A stretch of DNA of 64,000 nt from NCBI RefSeq assembly GCF_000226115.1, contig NC_016457.1, positions 5,518,001 through 5,582,000 of the forward strand. Direction: 5' to 3'. The position numbers and the translations under genes are program-made. Each line of letters starts with the position of its first letter. Positions within the stretch are counted from its first letter, which is position 1. Of the stretch, positions 45,200 through 56,773 are shown piece by piece. The notes beneath the pieces are model-generated. The model ran no database searches, was not told the origin of the DNA, and worked only from the letters and a program-made list of their open reading frames with translations. Source of the stretch: Thermothielavioides terrestris NRRL 8126. Taxonomy: Eukaryota > Ascomycota > Sordariomycetes > Sordariales > Chaetomiaceae.

Positions 45200-48100
45200 A
45201 TGCCCGAAGTGTACCGGGAGTCTCGCTATGTGCGGGAGCGGGAGCGGGACTCGTCTCCCTCTAGCGACGAGGAGTACAAGAGGACGACGGTGCGCCGGTA
45301 CAAGGTGAAGCCAGACCGCGTGGAGCGCGTGGAGCGCGACGTCGATATCGTCGAGGTGGACCGCCGCATGGATCGTCTGTACATCCCGGAGCGACCGCGG
45401 TCCGCCTTCGACCCCTCCCCCCACAGCGCAACCTATGTCGAGCGCCAGGTCATTGAGCGCGAGCGCGAGCGCGAGCCCAGAGACGAGCACTACACCCGGG
45501 TGGACCGGGTCGAGTATCGCGGGGACGGGCCCCGGGGTACTGTGGTGGAGCGGGAACGGGTCGTCGAGCGCGATGACCGCGACGTGCACCTCCCCGAGCG
45601 GACGCGCACGGTAGTTGAGAGAGATATTGTGGAGCGCGACCGCGATGCCGAGTACCACCGTGAGAGGGATCGCGGCAGGGTCATTTACGAGGCCACCAAG
45701 GAGGTTGACCGAGTTGACCACGTCTATTCGCCGAGGGATTTGGAACGCCGCTCGTACTGGGATGACGAGGAGGAGACGGAGGTGCGCGTTGAGAGGAGAG
45801 TCGAGCGCCGGGATTCTCATGGCCACGAAATCCGCGTAGAACGCCGGGTCGAAGAACGGCGTGAAGAAGGCCCCGAGGGCGAGCGCTGGCGCAAGGAAAC
45901 CGAGTACTATGAGCCGGCCCAGGGTCCGATCGTCATTCGGCCGCGTCCCGCCGAGCAGAAGATCATCCTCCAGGAGGCCCCGCCGACCACTGTCGTCATC
46001 CGTGAGCAGACACCAGACACTAGGGAGGTTGCCGTTGCGCGTCGCGCTTCGCGCGATGGCGAATATTACTATCACCGAGAGTCTCGTGAGGTTGGACCTT
46101 ACCGCGGAGAGCGCCGCGAGGAGGAGGTTGCGGTCGCGCGCTATGAGGACGATGACCGGCACCGCCACCACCACCACCACCGCCATCACCATCGCCATCA
46201 TCGCCATCACCATGATGCCTACAGCGACGCCGAGTCTGACGATGGATACTACGTCAAGCGCACCGTCGTCCGCCGGGAGCGCAGCGAGTCGAGCAGCCCG
46301 CACCGGAAGCGCCATCTCGCCGAAGGCGCTCTTGCTGGCGCCGGCATCTCGGCAATTCTCGCTTCTCGGCGTGACTCCAACGGCGAGTTCCGACAACATC
46401 GCGGCCGTAAGGTTCTTGCGGGCGCTGCCCTCGGCGCCCTCGGCACCGAAGTCGTAAGGCGCGCACACAGTGCGTACCAAGAGCGGTTTGGGGATGACGA
46501 CCGGAGAGAGCGCTCTCGGTCTCGCTCACGGGCGCCTCATTCCCGGCTCAAGACCGGCCTAGGTATCGCTGCTGTTGCTCTCGCGGCTGCCGGCGCGGCC
46601 AAGTACTACCAGAGCAGCAAGATCGAGAAAGAGGAAATGAATCGCGGTCGCGCGCTCCACCGCGACAGCGACAGCGAGCGGTCTCCCAGCCGGAAGCGCT
46701 CCAGGAGCAGGGCTTCATCGCTCGCCAAGGCCGGTCTGGGCGCGGCAGCCCTGACCGGGCTGGTCCAGCACTACCGCCACAAGAGCAAGTCGCGGGATGG
46801 CAAGAGCCGGTCTCGGTCACGCCTCCGCACGGGCGCTGAGATGCTAGCCGCCGGCCTGGCCGGCGCGGGCGCCAAGAAGCTGTATGACCGCCACAAGGAG
46901 AAGAAGGAAGCAGAGCGCGACCGCGACCGCGGGTACAGTGATGACGAATACTACGAAGACGACGCGCGCGACTACAACCGCCGCAGCAGGAGCAGGAGCT
47001 TGAGCCGGTCCGGACCCACGTACCCCGACGGTGACCCTTCCGCAGCTGATCCTGAACTAGGCATGGTTGAATACGGGGCCCACCCCCTGTACGCGAACCC
47101 CGCGTACCCGGCGGACGGAGACCATATGGGGCGAGCGGCAGCGGGGTATGACTCCGCGGCGGAGTATGACTCTGCGGTGGAGGAGAGGAGCCGCAGGCGT
47201 CGGAGGAGCCATGGCCGGAGAAGGGCGAGGGGCGAGGACGACTACTCTGCGGACAGCGAGGCGGAAACGGACTACGACAAGAAGGCGGCGAAGAAGCGCA
47301 GCGGGAGCAGGCTGCGCGACCTCGCTGCCGGCGCCGCGGCTGCTGGCGCGGCAGCCATTGGCATCAAGAAGTTCAATGAACGGAGAGCGAAGGAGAAGGA
47401 GAGGGAGGAGAAGGCGGAGGCGGAGCGCGAGAAAGACAGGGAGCGGAACAGGGAGCGGGAAAGAGATAAGGGAAAGGAAAGGGACCGGCGGCGTGAGTGA
47501 CTCGTTGCCAAGCCCAATGCCGAATGGCTTACTGACCATGCATGTTTAAGGCTACGACGCCGAAGCCTCGGCAGACGAGTATGACGGCTACGGGCGTCGA
47601 GGAGCCTCACCACCCAATGCGTCCGGTGGTTTCTACAACCCTCCCCCGCCGGCGCCTCCGGCACCACCGGCTGGAATGAATGGCTTCACGCAACATCCCA
47701 ACGTGGCCACCACCAACCTCCACCAGCAGTACACGCCATACCCGGGCCCGGGCAACGTGGACTTTACAGCCATGCCGGCTCCACCTCCGAACTCGGCTGG
47801 AGTCCCTGACGGCGCACCTCCACCATTTAACCCCAAGGACCCTGAACATGTGAGTGAAGCTTCTCATGTTGGTCGTTCCACTCCGGAGCCAGAACCTGCC
47901 GCTCGCTCCGTTGGCGGGGACAAGAAGTGTGCGTCTTCTCTCGGTGGTGCCCCTTGAGAGGCCGCTCCCTTCAGCGGAACTTGCACCCAGGAGCGCGGAC
48001 TAACTCGCTCTCACCAGCTTGTGTAACTCCCACGCTCGCCCACGTTCCCCCGGCGCCCGTCTTCTCGGAGGCCGACCCCGAGACGCCTCGCACATCGAAA

Positions 48101-48799
48101 TCGGTGACTTTCATACCTCTGTCCCCAAAGTCGTCCGCCACGCTACGCCGCCATCGCGAGGAACAAGCAACCAAGTCTGAGGCCGAAGCCGACGGAAGCG
48201 ACAGCGAGGACCACCGCGCCGGCCCCGACACTCCGCGCCGGCGCCGCAACTCGGACCCATCCTCCGACCGGCCTCTGCTCTCCACTCGCCGAGCGCGGGA
48301 TTCTGCGCCAGAGACCGACGACAGCGAGGAGGACGTAATCGAGATGCTGCCCGACCGCTTTGACTCCCATGGCCGGCCGCTCGACGGCTCTGCGGCTGCT
48401 TCGTCCCGGGGCCCGCGACTTCACAGTCGACGCGGCGACTTTGAGTACCGGAGTCCGCGCGGCGCCGGCGGGCTGAACATGCGGGGGTCGTGGGGGGTCG
48501 CGGGAACGGATGCCGAGGCGGTGGAGCGCATCGTGCAAAACGTCACAGGCGTGCTGGAGGGCAGGGGCAGCTGGATGGGCTTGCTCGGGGGCTTTCTGAA
48601 CGGCAGCTTGTTGCAGGGTGCGGACATTGGCGGCGGAGGCGAGGGGCTGGGGAGGATATCGGATCGTGACAGGCCGCGCGGGCGAGAAAGGGGTGATGAC
48701 TCTTATGATGACGACGATTATGATGACAGGAAACGGAGAAGACGGAGGAAGGAGGAACCGCGGGAGAGAGGAGTGTCGAGGGCGCAGACTTGGGGGTGA
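45200..48799 (+). CDS. large disordered Arg/Glu/Ser-rich protein, DUF3824 type
   Basis: Function unknown; it matches the fungal proteins annotated with DUF3824. Exons 45200-47492, 47551-47928 and 48018-48799 give 1150 aa; the last intron is GTGCGT with an ACTAAC branch site. Residues 1-310 are charged repeats of the VERERVVERD type, followed by a His-rich run near 320-340 (HHHRHHHRHH). From about 370 to 730, six Ala/Gly-rich segments (for example LAEGALAGAGISAILA, GIAAVALAAAGAAKYY, LAAGAAAAGAAAIGIKKF) are each followed by a basic or SR-like stretch. A proline-rich part and an acidic/basic tail complete it. There is no signal peptide or catalytic domain. A structural or scaffold role at membranes or septa is a guess. 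Confidence 0.8.
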
Positions 48800-49186
48800 G
48801 ATGGATCTGATCTGCTACGGTTACGGCTAATGACCTTATGACTGTCTCGTTTTTTTTTTTCCGGCGTGGCTTATTTTCCTATCTTCTGTTTATGTTTTCT
48901 ACGCTAGACACGATGTTGATGATATGTCGGGTGTGTTTTGGTCGTTTGCGGATCGGATGGATGGCTTGGACTAGCACTGCTCTAATCTCGGCGATACAAG
49001 AACTTCACGACTTGCAAGCTTCGGTCTGTCTCTGCATATCGCGCTCGCGCGCTCATCACGCACGGAATTGACACTGGATGCATGTTCTATACCAAAAGCC
49101 CCTCTTCTTGGATTTGCCGTGCAACAAGGTACGTAAAAATACCAATTTCATTCATCTAGCAGTCGGCACCGGGGGCCCTCCCAATT
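48800..49186. other. 3' space between convergent genes
   Basis: 387 bp with T-rich stretches between the DUF3824-type gene and SCJ1. Confidence 0.6.
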
Positions 49187-49216
49187 CTATAACTCCTCAT
49201 GCTATAACTCCTCATG
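49187..49216 (-). repeat. 15-bp tandem duplication of the SCJ1 C-terminus and stop
   Basis: CATGAGGAGTTATAG on the minus strand encodes His-Glu-Glu-Leu-stop at 49216-49202 and is repeated exactly and in frame at 49201-49187. The second copy lies in the 3' UTR. Confidence 0.97.
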
Positions 49217-50621
49217 CCCATGCTCCTGCTCGTCGCGCATGACGGGCTTGTCGGGCCGGCCGCTGTCCTTGTGCAGATCGACGCCCTTCTTGGCGCGCCA
49301 CTTCTGGAAGAGGGCCCAGAGCTCCTTCTCCATGGCGCTGTCCATCTGGTCGGGCAGGACGACGACGTACTCGACGTACAGGTTGCCGAACTCGGTCTTG
49401 TGGTAGACGCTGTCGCCGTCCTCGTGCCACTTGGGCATGCCCTCGCCCGGCACGGTCTCGACGTGGTGCGGCTGGACGACGCTGCCGCGCGGGCGCGACA
49501 GCCGCACGATGTGGCCGTCCAGGTGGGTCAGGTTGCGCGTCCAGTCGCCCAGCAGGGCCTCGCGCAGCGAGAGCACCTCGCGCCAGTAGAGGTCGTCGCC
49601 CTTGCGGCGGAAGAAGGCGCCGTCGACGCGGTCCGGGTTGGTCGCGTCGTCGTCGACCGCCGGCTCCTTCTCGAACAGCGAGACCACCAGGTCGCCGGCC
49701 ACCCAGTCCGGGCTCTCGTCGGCTTCGTTCTCGAACACGATGCGCGCGCCGTCGGCCATGCCGCGCTCGATGGTGACGGACACGGCGGTGGGCTTGCGCA
49801 CGACGCGCTCGCCGTGGCAGACGGGGCAGCGGTGGGCGATGGTCTTGCCGCGCCCCCCGCAGGCGTCGCACTGCATCTGCATCTGCGTGACCATGCCCGG
49901 GGCCAGCTGCTGGCGCACCATGCGGACGCCGCGGCCGCCGCAGACCTGGCAGGTGTGCACGACGCGGTCGGCCGCGCCGGTGCCCTCGCACTCCTCGCAG
50001 ATCTGCTGCTTGTCCCAGTGGAACTCGGTCGTGCGGCCCGTGTAGAAGTCGCGCAGCGCGATGCCGACTTTAACCTCGACGTTGTGCCCGCGCCGCTGGC
50101 CCGGCTGGTTGCCGAAGTGGCCGCCGCCGCCGAAGAAGCGGCTGAACAGGTCGAACGGGTCGTGCGTCTGGAAGCCGCCGCCCTGCTTGCGCTGCTTGAG
50201 CCCCTCGTGGCCGTACTGGTCGTAGATCCTGCGCGACTCGGGGTCCGAGAGCGCCTCGTACGCCTCCGAGACTTGAACGAACTTTTCGTGCGCTGTCGGG
50301 TCGTTACTGGAGGACCGGTCAAGTCAGAAGGCAATGAATGGGTGAAAAGAGGAGACCAGAGGGACAGACTCACGGGTTCTTATCCGGGTGGTACTTCTTG
50401 CTTAATTGCCTGTAGGCCGACTTGATCTGTCTGTCTGAGGCTTGCCGGTCGAGGCCGAGCACCTGCATTGGCCGGCGTGTCAGCGGTGGCAGACGGACGG
50501 ACGGGACAAACACAACAACAGCACAACACAGCAGCAGCCGCACCTTGTAGTAGTCTTCTGCGCCGAGGGCAAACTGCGCCAAGGCCAGGAGCGGCAGCAA
50601 GATGGTCTTGTAGAACCTCAT
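49202..50621 (-). CDS. scj1: ER-lumenal DnaJ chaperone Scj1
   Basis: Type I J-protein that stimulates ER Hsp70 (Kar2/BiP) during folding and ER-associated degradation. Exons 50621-50544, 50462-50374 and 50306-49202 give 423 aa. Signal peptide at residues 1-20 (FYKTILLPLLALAQFALG). The J-domain follows immediately (EDYYKVLGLDRQ, HPD in KKYHPDKN), then a Gly/Phe-rich linker with GGGGHFGNQ. The zinc-binding domain has four repeats: CEECEGTG, CQVCGGRG, CDACGGRG and CPVCHGER; the last lacks the usual final glycine pattern. Client-binding domains follow, and the protein ends His-Glu-Glu-Leu, an HDEL-like ER retrieval signal. Order and ends match Scj1. Confidence 0.95.
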
Positions 50622-51579
50622 GGTGGCCCGTGGCCGCTGTGGCCAGGCTGGCTCTATCCGTTGTCCGGTTTGTTCGGTGTGTCCGTCTGTGTTTCTCGTT
50701 CTCCTGTGTCTCTATCTGTCCACTTGCGGCGTTCGCAGGCCAATTGCTTGCGACGAGGACGTCGTCTGCGAAAGCGTGTGGGTCTGTCGAATGGCCAAAG
50801 ATGCGGATAGTGAACGACAAGAAGCGGAACGGTGGCCGGCGCGGCGAGGGGTGCAGGCGAGGGCGGCGTGGTGCCTGGAGCTGGAACTGGGAAGCTGTCA
50901 AGAGCACACTTACACGGCGCATAACTGCGCAATCTGGCAGCAGAACAGGCCCACCGAGACATTGCAGCCAGCGTGGTCAGAGTGGCCTCGGAGCGACAGG
51001 GATATGCTATCGGTAGCTTGCGGTTGGCTGATCGTAGCTCTGGTCTTTGGCGAGTATGGAGGTATCCTTATCAGGAACAAGGGTGCAGAGCTTCCTGTCC
51101 TGCAGCCAGCCCTAACCATGCTCAAGAGACTCTCCGACCCCAGACCCCAACCCCAACCCCCAACTCCCCTCACAGACCTCACCCCATGACCTCACCCCCG
51201 ATTCGATAGCTGCATAATTAGGTAACTACCGCCGTACTTACCAAGGTAGACGGCATACCAGTGCGCAATAAGTAGGGTAGCCGGACGAAGGAGTGGAGGG
51301 CTATACGCAGTATCAATGTATCCGGCCATGGCCCTTCTTTGGCGTGGCCGAGTCTTCGTCTCCGCTTAGGATTGTTTTTTCCCCCTTCTCATTTTCATTC
51401 TCTTTCTCGCTCTTCACTCCTCCCTCCTCGCTCCGCCGCAATAGAGGACCACCATACTCAATTCAACCATACCCTTTACTTACTCAGTGAAGCCATACAC
51501 CTCCACTCCACCAACCAACCAACCTTCCCGGCGACAGTCCTTCTCCTCCTCCTCCTCCTCCTCCTCCTCCCTCCTCACC
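50622..51579. promoter_or_regulatory. shared upstream region, SCJ1 and methyltransferase
   Basis: 958 bp between divergent starts. Immediately before 51580 there is a run of about ten CTC triplets (51542-51575), a pyrimidine-rich leader on the plus strand. No unfolded-protein-response site was identified with confidence. Confidence 0.6.
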
Positions 51580-52579
51580 ATGCCGCACCCGGCCCTCGAC
51601 TCCCTCCTCCACCCGTGGATCTTCATGGGCATCTCGCTCTCCTACCTGCCCCGGACGCTCCTAGACCTGCTGCTCGCGCGGGACCTGCGCACGCTGCTCT
51701 CCTGGCCGCGCCTGCGCGCCGCCTGGTTCGGGCGCTTCTGGGCGCGCGTCGGGCCGGACGTGCGCGCCAACGCCGAGGCGCGCGTCGTGCCCCTGCTGCA
51801 GGGCCGCGTCTCGCACGGCTGCATCCTCCCTCCTCCTCCTGCTGACTCCTCGGCCTCTTCCACCTCAACCGGCCCCCACCCCCCCGTAGGCGGGACCATC
51901 ATCGAGGTCGGCCCGGGGTCGGGGATGTGGACGTCGCTGTACACGCCGGCGCACCTGCCGACGAGCCGGATCGACAAGATCTACGGGATCGAGCCGAACC
52001 CGTCGGTGCACGGGCTGCTGCGGGCGCAGATCGCGGCGGCGGGGCTGGGTTCGGTCTACGAGATCGTGCCGGTGGGCATCGAGGACCTGGCGGCGTCGGG
52101 CGCGGTGGCGCCGGGCAGCGCCGACGCCGTCGTCACCGTCATGTGCCTGTGCAGCATCCCCGCGCCGCGGCACAACATCGCGCAGCTGTACGGCTACCTG
52201 AAGCCCGGCGGGCGCTGGTACGTGTACGAGCACGTGCGGTGTTCGCGATCGCAGGGCTGGGCGATGCGGTTGTATCAGGGTGAGCTTTCCAACCCTTTGT
52301 TGACTTTGCTCCCCTCTCCTTTCCCCGAGGATCCTTCTGTGTTAGCAGGAATTCTGTGAGGAGACGATGGAATTAGCTGATGGCTTGCTTACCTCCCTCT
52401 CTCGCGCAGCATTTTTGAATCTGCTCTGGCCCCACTTCATCGGCGGGTGTGAGATGGGCCGCGACACAGCTAAGTGGCTCAGGGAGGCCGGCCCGTGGAG
52501 CGAGGTTGACCTGGCGCCGCCCGAGGATGATCAGTGGTACCACACCCTGCCTCATGTCATCGGCGTTCTCACTAAATAG
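51580..52579 (+). CDS. SAM-dependent methyltransferase, METTL7-like
   Basis: Class I methyltransferase, probably membrane-associated. Exons 51580-52279 and 52410-52579 give 289 aa. The frame is open upstream through the CTC repeat but has no ATG, so the start is 51580. A hydrophobic segment near residues 12-35 (WIFMGISLSYLPRTLLDLLL) may anchor it. The SAM-binding motif I is TIIEVGPGSGMW near 107; the acidic residue closing strand 2 is in IYGIEPNPS; CLCSIPAPRHNIAQLY and LKPGGRWYVYEHV match motifs III and post-III. The second exon, AFLNLLWPHFIGGCEMGRD, is typical of the METTL7 branch. The substrate (lipid or thiol) cannot be told. Confidence 0.85.
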
Positions 52580-52906
52580 AGCGTCACCGGCTCGACTGCA
52601 TTCTCGTGCACCCTGCTTTCCGGTCATCACTTGGCCCCTCTGCTCGTTGTCTCGCTCTTGGCACTTGCCAGGAGGAAGGCAAACAGTTCTGAATCACCGA
52701 TTTGAATTTCTGCGACCTAAACCACTTCCACTACCTGGCCGTCTCTGGCTAATCTAGGCGCACGCCATATCCGTCCATCTCCCCTGCCATGAAGGCAAAA
52801 TTCGTGGAAAATGGCCTCCCAAAGATCATCAGCCAATGTAGACGACCAAGGTCTCGCCAATGCGAAAAGATCCGACTCCCACCCGGCAGATAGCCATATA
52901 CACGAT
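52580..52906. other. 3' space between convergent genes
   Basis: 327 bp between the methyltransferase and CCHC-gene stop codons; nothing else seen. Confidence 0.6.
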
Positions 52907-54795
52907 TTACCAAGCAGCCGCGGCCACCGGGGCAGTGTTCCAGTCATCGCCGACGCCGCCGGGAGCACCGCTGTCGAAGCCGCCATTGTCGAAGCCAGCA
53001 TCGTCGAAGCCGCCGCTGTCGGCAGCTCCATTTCCGTAGCCACCCTCGGCCGCGTCCTCGGGAACCAGGGGGTTGGGGCACTTGGCCTTCAAATGGCCCA
53101 TCTGCTGGCAGTTGCTGCACTTGATACGCGCCACTGCACAGTAGTCAGCAAGATAGACGAGCCTAGATAATAGCAAAACAGTGGAGACTTGCGGTCGCGC
53201 GGCTTGGGGCAGTCCTTGCTCATGTGGCCGTACTCATCGCAGTTGCGGCACTGGACGCTCGCGAGGTTGAGCGGTTCGGTGCACTCCTTGGCCATGTGGC
53301 CCTCCTGACCACAGTTGCGGCAAGCCCGGCTGCCGCCGCCCTGCGGACAATCGCGAGAGAAGTGTCCCACTGGAGGCCTGTTAGCAAGTCGCCCTTCCAT
53401 TGAACTGGCCGCGAAAACATAGAAACTTACTTTCACCGCACTTGCGGCACTCAACGTCATCAGCCGAGCGCGGCTCAGGGCACTCGGCGATTTTGTGGCC
53501 GGATTTGCTATTGTAACAGTCAGTCTCGTGTAATCCTAGGCAGTTAAAGATCTCACGCACCCGCAGTCCTTGCAGGCAAACTTGTCGACACGGGGGATAG
53601 GGCCTGTGGTTCCGGTTAGCCGAGAATGCCATTCAGCTTCCAGGGGCGGGCTTGGTTACAGTCGCGAACTCGGTGGCCTTTCTCGCCGCAGTTGTAGCAC
53701 ATGATCTCGACGACATTTTTCTCGACCTTCTCCTGCGGGCAGCTCTTGGAAATGTGGCCGACCTCATCGCAGTTGCTGCATTTGGGAAGGCCGCCATAAA
53801 CGACCTCACCGGCGTCCTTGAGACGCTCAAGGTTCTCGTCGACGTCCTTAGGCCAGCGCTCGCGGTCGCGCGGGCGAGGAGGGTTCCACTGGAAGCGATA
53901 AGTGACCGTGTACTTCTTACCGAGATTGCCCTGGAGATCCATGTTGGTAAAGGTGTCGGCCAGAACCTTCTCGACGGCGATGAGCCACAGCCCAAGTCCC
54001 TGGGCGCGGAAGCCACGCTCCAGCTCGGGGTAGGTCGTCTCCGGAGCAGACTTGACGTAGATCTGGATCGCCTCCTTGATATCGTCAATCTCACGCTCCT
54101 TGACAGCGCGCTTGATGAGCGCCCAAGCCTCTTCGGTGCTCATGTCCGGGAGGTGGCTACGGTCGATCTTGCGAGCGCCCTTGCACTGGCTGACTGTGTG
54201 GCCTGTGGTTCGAGAATAATCATCAGCACTAGTATCGGATGCCGTCGATGCAACAGCTGTCTTACCGCTTTCGCCGCAGTTCTTGCAAATGCGGTTGGGG
54301 CAATCCTTGACGAGGTGATCAGTAGACTCGCACTCCTTGCACTTCATGGCCGGAGCGTTGGGGCAGTCCTTGCTCCAATGGCCCTCCTCGTTGCAGCGAC
54401 GGCAGGCGCCGCTGAGGACACGCGGCTTGGGGCAATCAGCCTTGTTGTGACTGTAGAGACGCGTCAGAGATATCTCGGTGATCATCAACGGATAGAAGAG
54501 GCAGTGGCGATGAGGCTTACCCAGTCTCGCCGCAGTTGAAGCAAGCGCGATCGCCGCCACCGTTGGCAGCGTCCTCATTGCCGCCGTTGGCGCCGAGGTC
54601 CATGTTTTCCATGCCGAAGGTATCGCCGCCGGGGGCAACGGCGAAGCCATCGTTCCAATTGTCGTCATTACCGTTGGCAGTGCCAAAACCATCATTCCAC
54701 TCACCGCCGTTGGCGGCGGGACCATGGGCCCAGGCAGGGCCAGCAGGAGCAGCTGGGCCGTCCCAGCCGGAGTTGTTGTTGCCCCAATCAGACAT
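52907..54795 (-). CDS. multi-CCHC zinc-knuckle nucleic-acid-binding protein (CnjB/Gis2-like)
   Basis: Predicted RNA or single-stranded DNA binding protein. Seven exons: 54795-54521, 54450-54266, 54202-53660, 53603-53561, 53507-53431, 53369-53193 and 53133-52907; 508 aa. Eleven CxxCx4Hx4C knuckles are visible: four before and seven after a central helical domain of about 130 residues (STEEAWALIKRAVKEREIDD onward). The ends are Gly/Asn/Asp-rich and low-complexity. Intron 6 uses a GC donor (GCAAGT); no GT donor in reach keeps the last knuckle in frame. Several introns cut knuckles at nearly the same place, before or close to the His. Fungal homologues are often labelled zinc-knuckle transcription factor CnjB, but direct evidence for that role is thin. 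Confidence 0.9.
53134..53192 (-). other. GC-AG intron in the CCHC gene
   Basis: This 59-bp intron begins GCAAGT, which is the standard donor consensus apart from C at position 2, and ends GTGCAG with a GCTGAC branch sequence. Using it joins PKPRD to LARIKCSNC in frame. The nearby GT positions give the wrong phase. Confidence 0.75.
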
Positions 54796-56773
54796 GATGG
54801 GCGCGTCGCAGTGGTTCGCAAGGTCACTGGAGGTTTACGTATCAGATAGACTGCGGAGTAGGAAGAAGACGAGTAATCAATCGAGGTGGCTCGGAAGCCT
54901 CGATCGAAGGAAGGTCAATATGCTTGGAAAGAGACAGAGAGGAAAGAAACGACCAGCCGGGTCGGTCTGTCGCAGAAAAGGCAGGTTGGTTGCTCGCGTT
55001 TCTCGTTACGCGCCTTGCATCACGCGACTGAGGAATAGAACACGAGACACTGAAAGAGGGCAAAAGGAAAAGAGTTGGCTTACCCAGTTGGAGATGATCA
55101 GTCAGTCAAAGTGCGCTGTAGCAGATGGTCAGTCTGGAGGTAATAACCACTTGCTATTGCGTGTGGAATGAGGTATGCTCTAGGCAAGCGATGGAAGAGG
55201 AGCAAACCGCGGTCGCCGAAGCTGAGGGGGAAGAAGAGCGAGAGCAACGTACCGTCGAAGCTTTATCCTTTCTTGACGACAGAGAGGTCGACAAACCACA
55301 GGTGATGGCCGACTGGAAGAAAGTCGGAAGGTGGGTACCTTAGAGAGATCTGTGGGAAAGAGAGAGGTGGGAGGAGCAGGAACCTGGGAGCAGAAGAAAT
55401 CGCAGAGGAAGGGCGGCAAATTTCTGCCTGCGTCAGGCACAACCCAGATCGCCTGGACTACTAGGGCTGCTATGTCGTAGCCCCGCTTGCCAAGGAAGAT
55501 TGCAGAGTCACCGTAGAAGATGGACGCGGGTCTGAACCGGGGCGCTGCCTCAAGGCGATCTGTGCTGGGCTCCAGGCTCGAGGGGAAGGGGCAACCGGTG
55601 CCAAATACCAAAATGATTGCATGGCCCAAGCTGTTGTGTCAAGAAAGGAAGGAGAAATCGACATAGCACATCACGCACTGCATTGCTTAAGCATTCTATG
55701 GTGAGCTAAGAATTGGTGATAACCGGCTGGCGTTTCGACATCAGCAGGAGCTATAAGGGGGAAAAGGGGCAATGTAAACAATCATTCAGGGGCCGTTACT
55801 GGGCAGTTTACGCTCGTGCACGGACCATACTGCGCGTGGCCCCAAGCTTCAAGACAAGGCCCCTTTCACATAAATCGTTACCTGACCCAAGGGATATCGC
55901 AATGACAAAGTTCACAACGGATTCGCAGAATTCCAAACATGCGCTTCAGTACCTCCAAGGCAAACAAGGTAGGCTCACCACTCAGCACAGCCACCAAAGA
56001 GCTCAGCAATAAGCCCTCATGGCATCTGTTCCCTAACTGCTTCCATGAGCTCTTCGACGAATAGTGACTTGCAACATCATGCTTGATGAAATGGCGGACA
56101 GCCGAAAGCTTGAATGCGATGTCCAAAGCGATTTCGTCAGTCGCTATCCTTTCTACCTAGGAAGGTACCTAGGCAGGTATGAGTGCACTCTGAATGCCAC
56201 CTTTGCGGTGTTTCGGGGAATTGCGCACCGAGCCTCCAGTCTTCAAAGGCAAAAAAGGTTGCTGCTAACACACACACCGCCCGTCTCCATCATCGGCCGG
56301 GTAAATGAGTTCTCGTCGAGCTAGCTTCATCAAGCTCGCCGTTGGTCCCACCTGCTTGCCTGTTTCTTCTCACCGGAATGGAATTTCTGCAGAAAAGCCA
56401 TGCTTTGTAATCCAGCCCTCCGATTTCCGCTCGATAGTTTGAGATGCAGATCCAGCCTGGAGTGGCTTCCGGCTTCTCGGTCCCGGGTGGTGCGCCGTGA
56501 TGCTCACTAACAAACCACAGAAACCAGCAGAGGGGTAATCTTAACTGGGGCGCGGGGCATTCAAGCGCTCCACGAACTAGGCATGGAGCACCCCGCAATC
56601 TCGCATGCAGGGTGCAAGTGATCCCGTGGACGCACCGTCGGCCCGGAAAAGAGAGCTAACTGCATGATCCTCTCCTTTCCTGAGGGTTTAAAAGGAGACT
56701 TGGACGTCCTGTGTGGTTCTCGGGCCATAATCCTGCTCAGCATTCCAAAGCGACATCACCAACCGCAAGCACC
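54796..56773. other. shared upstream region of CCHC and AKR genes
   Basis: Nearly 2 kb between divergent starts. Purine-rich stretches (54900-55400) sit next to the CCHC gene. CCTAGG/GGTACC-rich short palindromic sequences occur near 56157-56175. No coding sequence is supported. Confidence 0.55.

Noticed and set aside
45164..46480. 438-aa minus-strand frame opposite the DUF3824-type gene
   Set aside because: Repeated charged codons on the sense strand create an open antisense frame; no protein features.
49214..50425. 403-aa plus-strand frame opposite SCJ1
   Set aside because: Antisense shadow of a well-supported chaperone gene.
53183..53190. GT donors (GTCTCC or GTTTTG) for the last CCHC-gene intron
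   Set aside because: Both give a reading phase that destroys the final CCHC knuckle; the GCAAGT donor keeps it.
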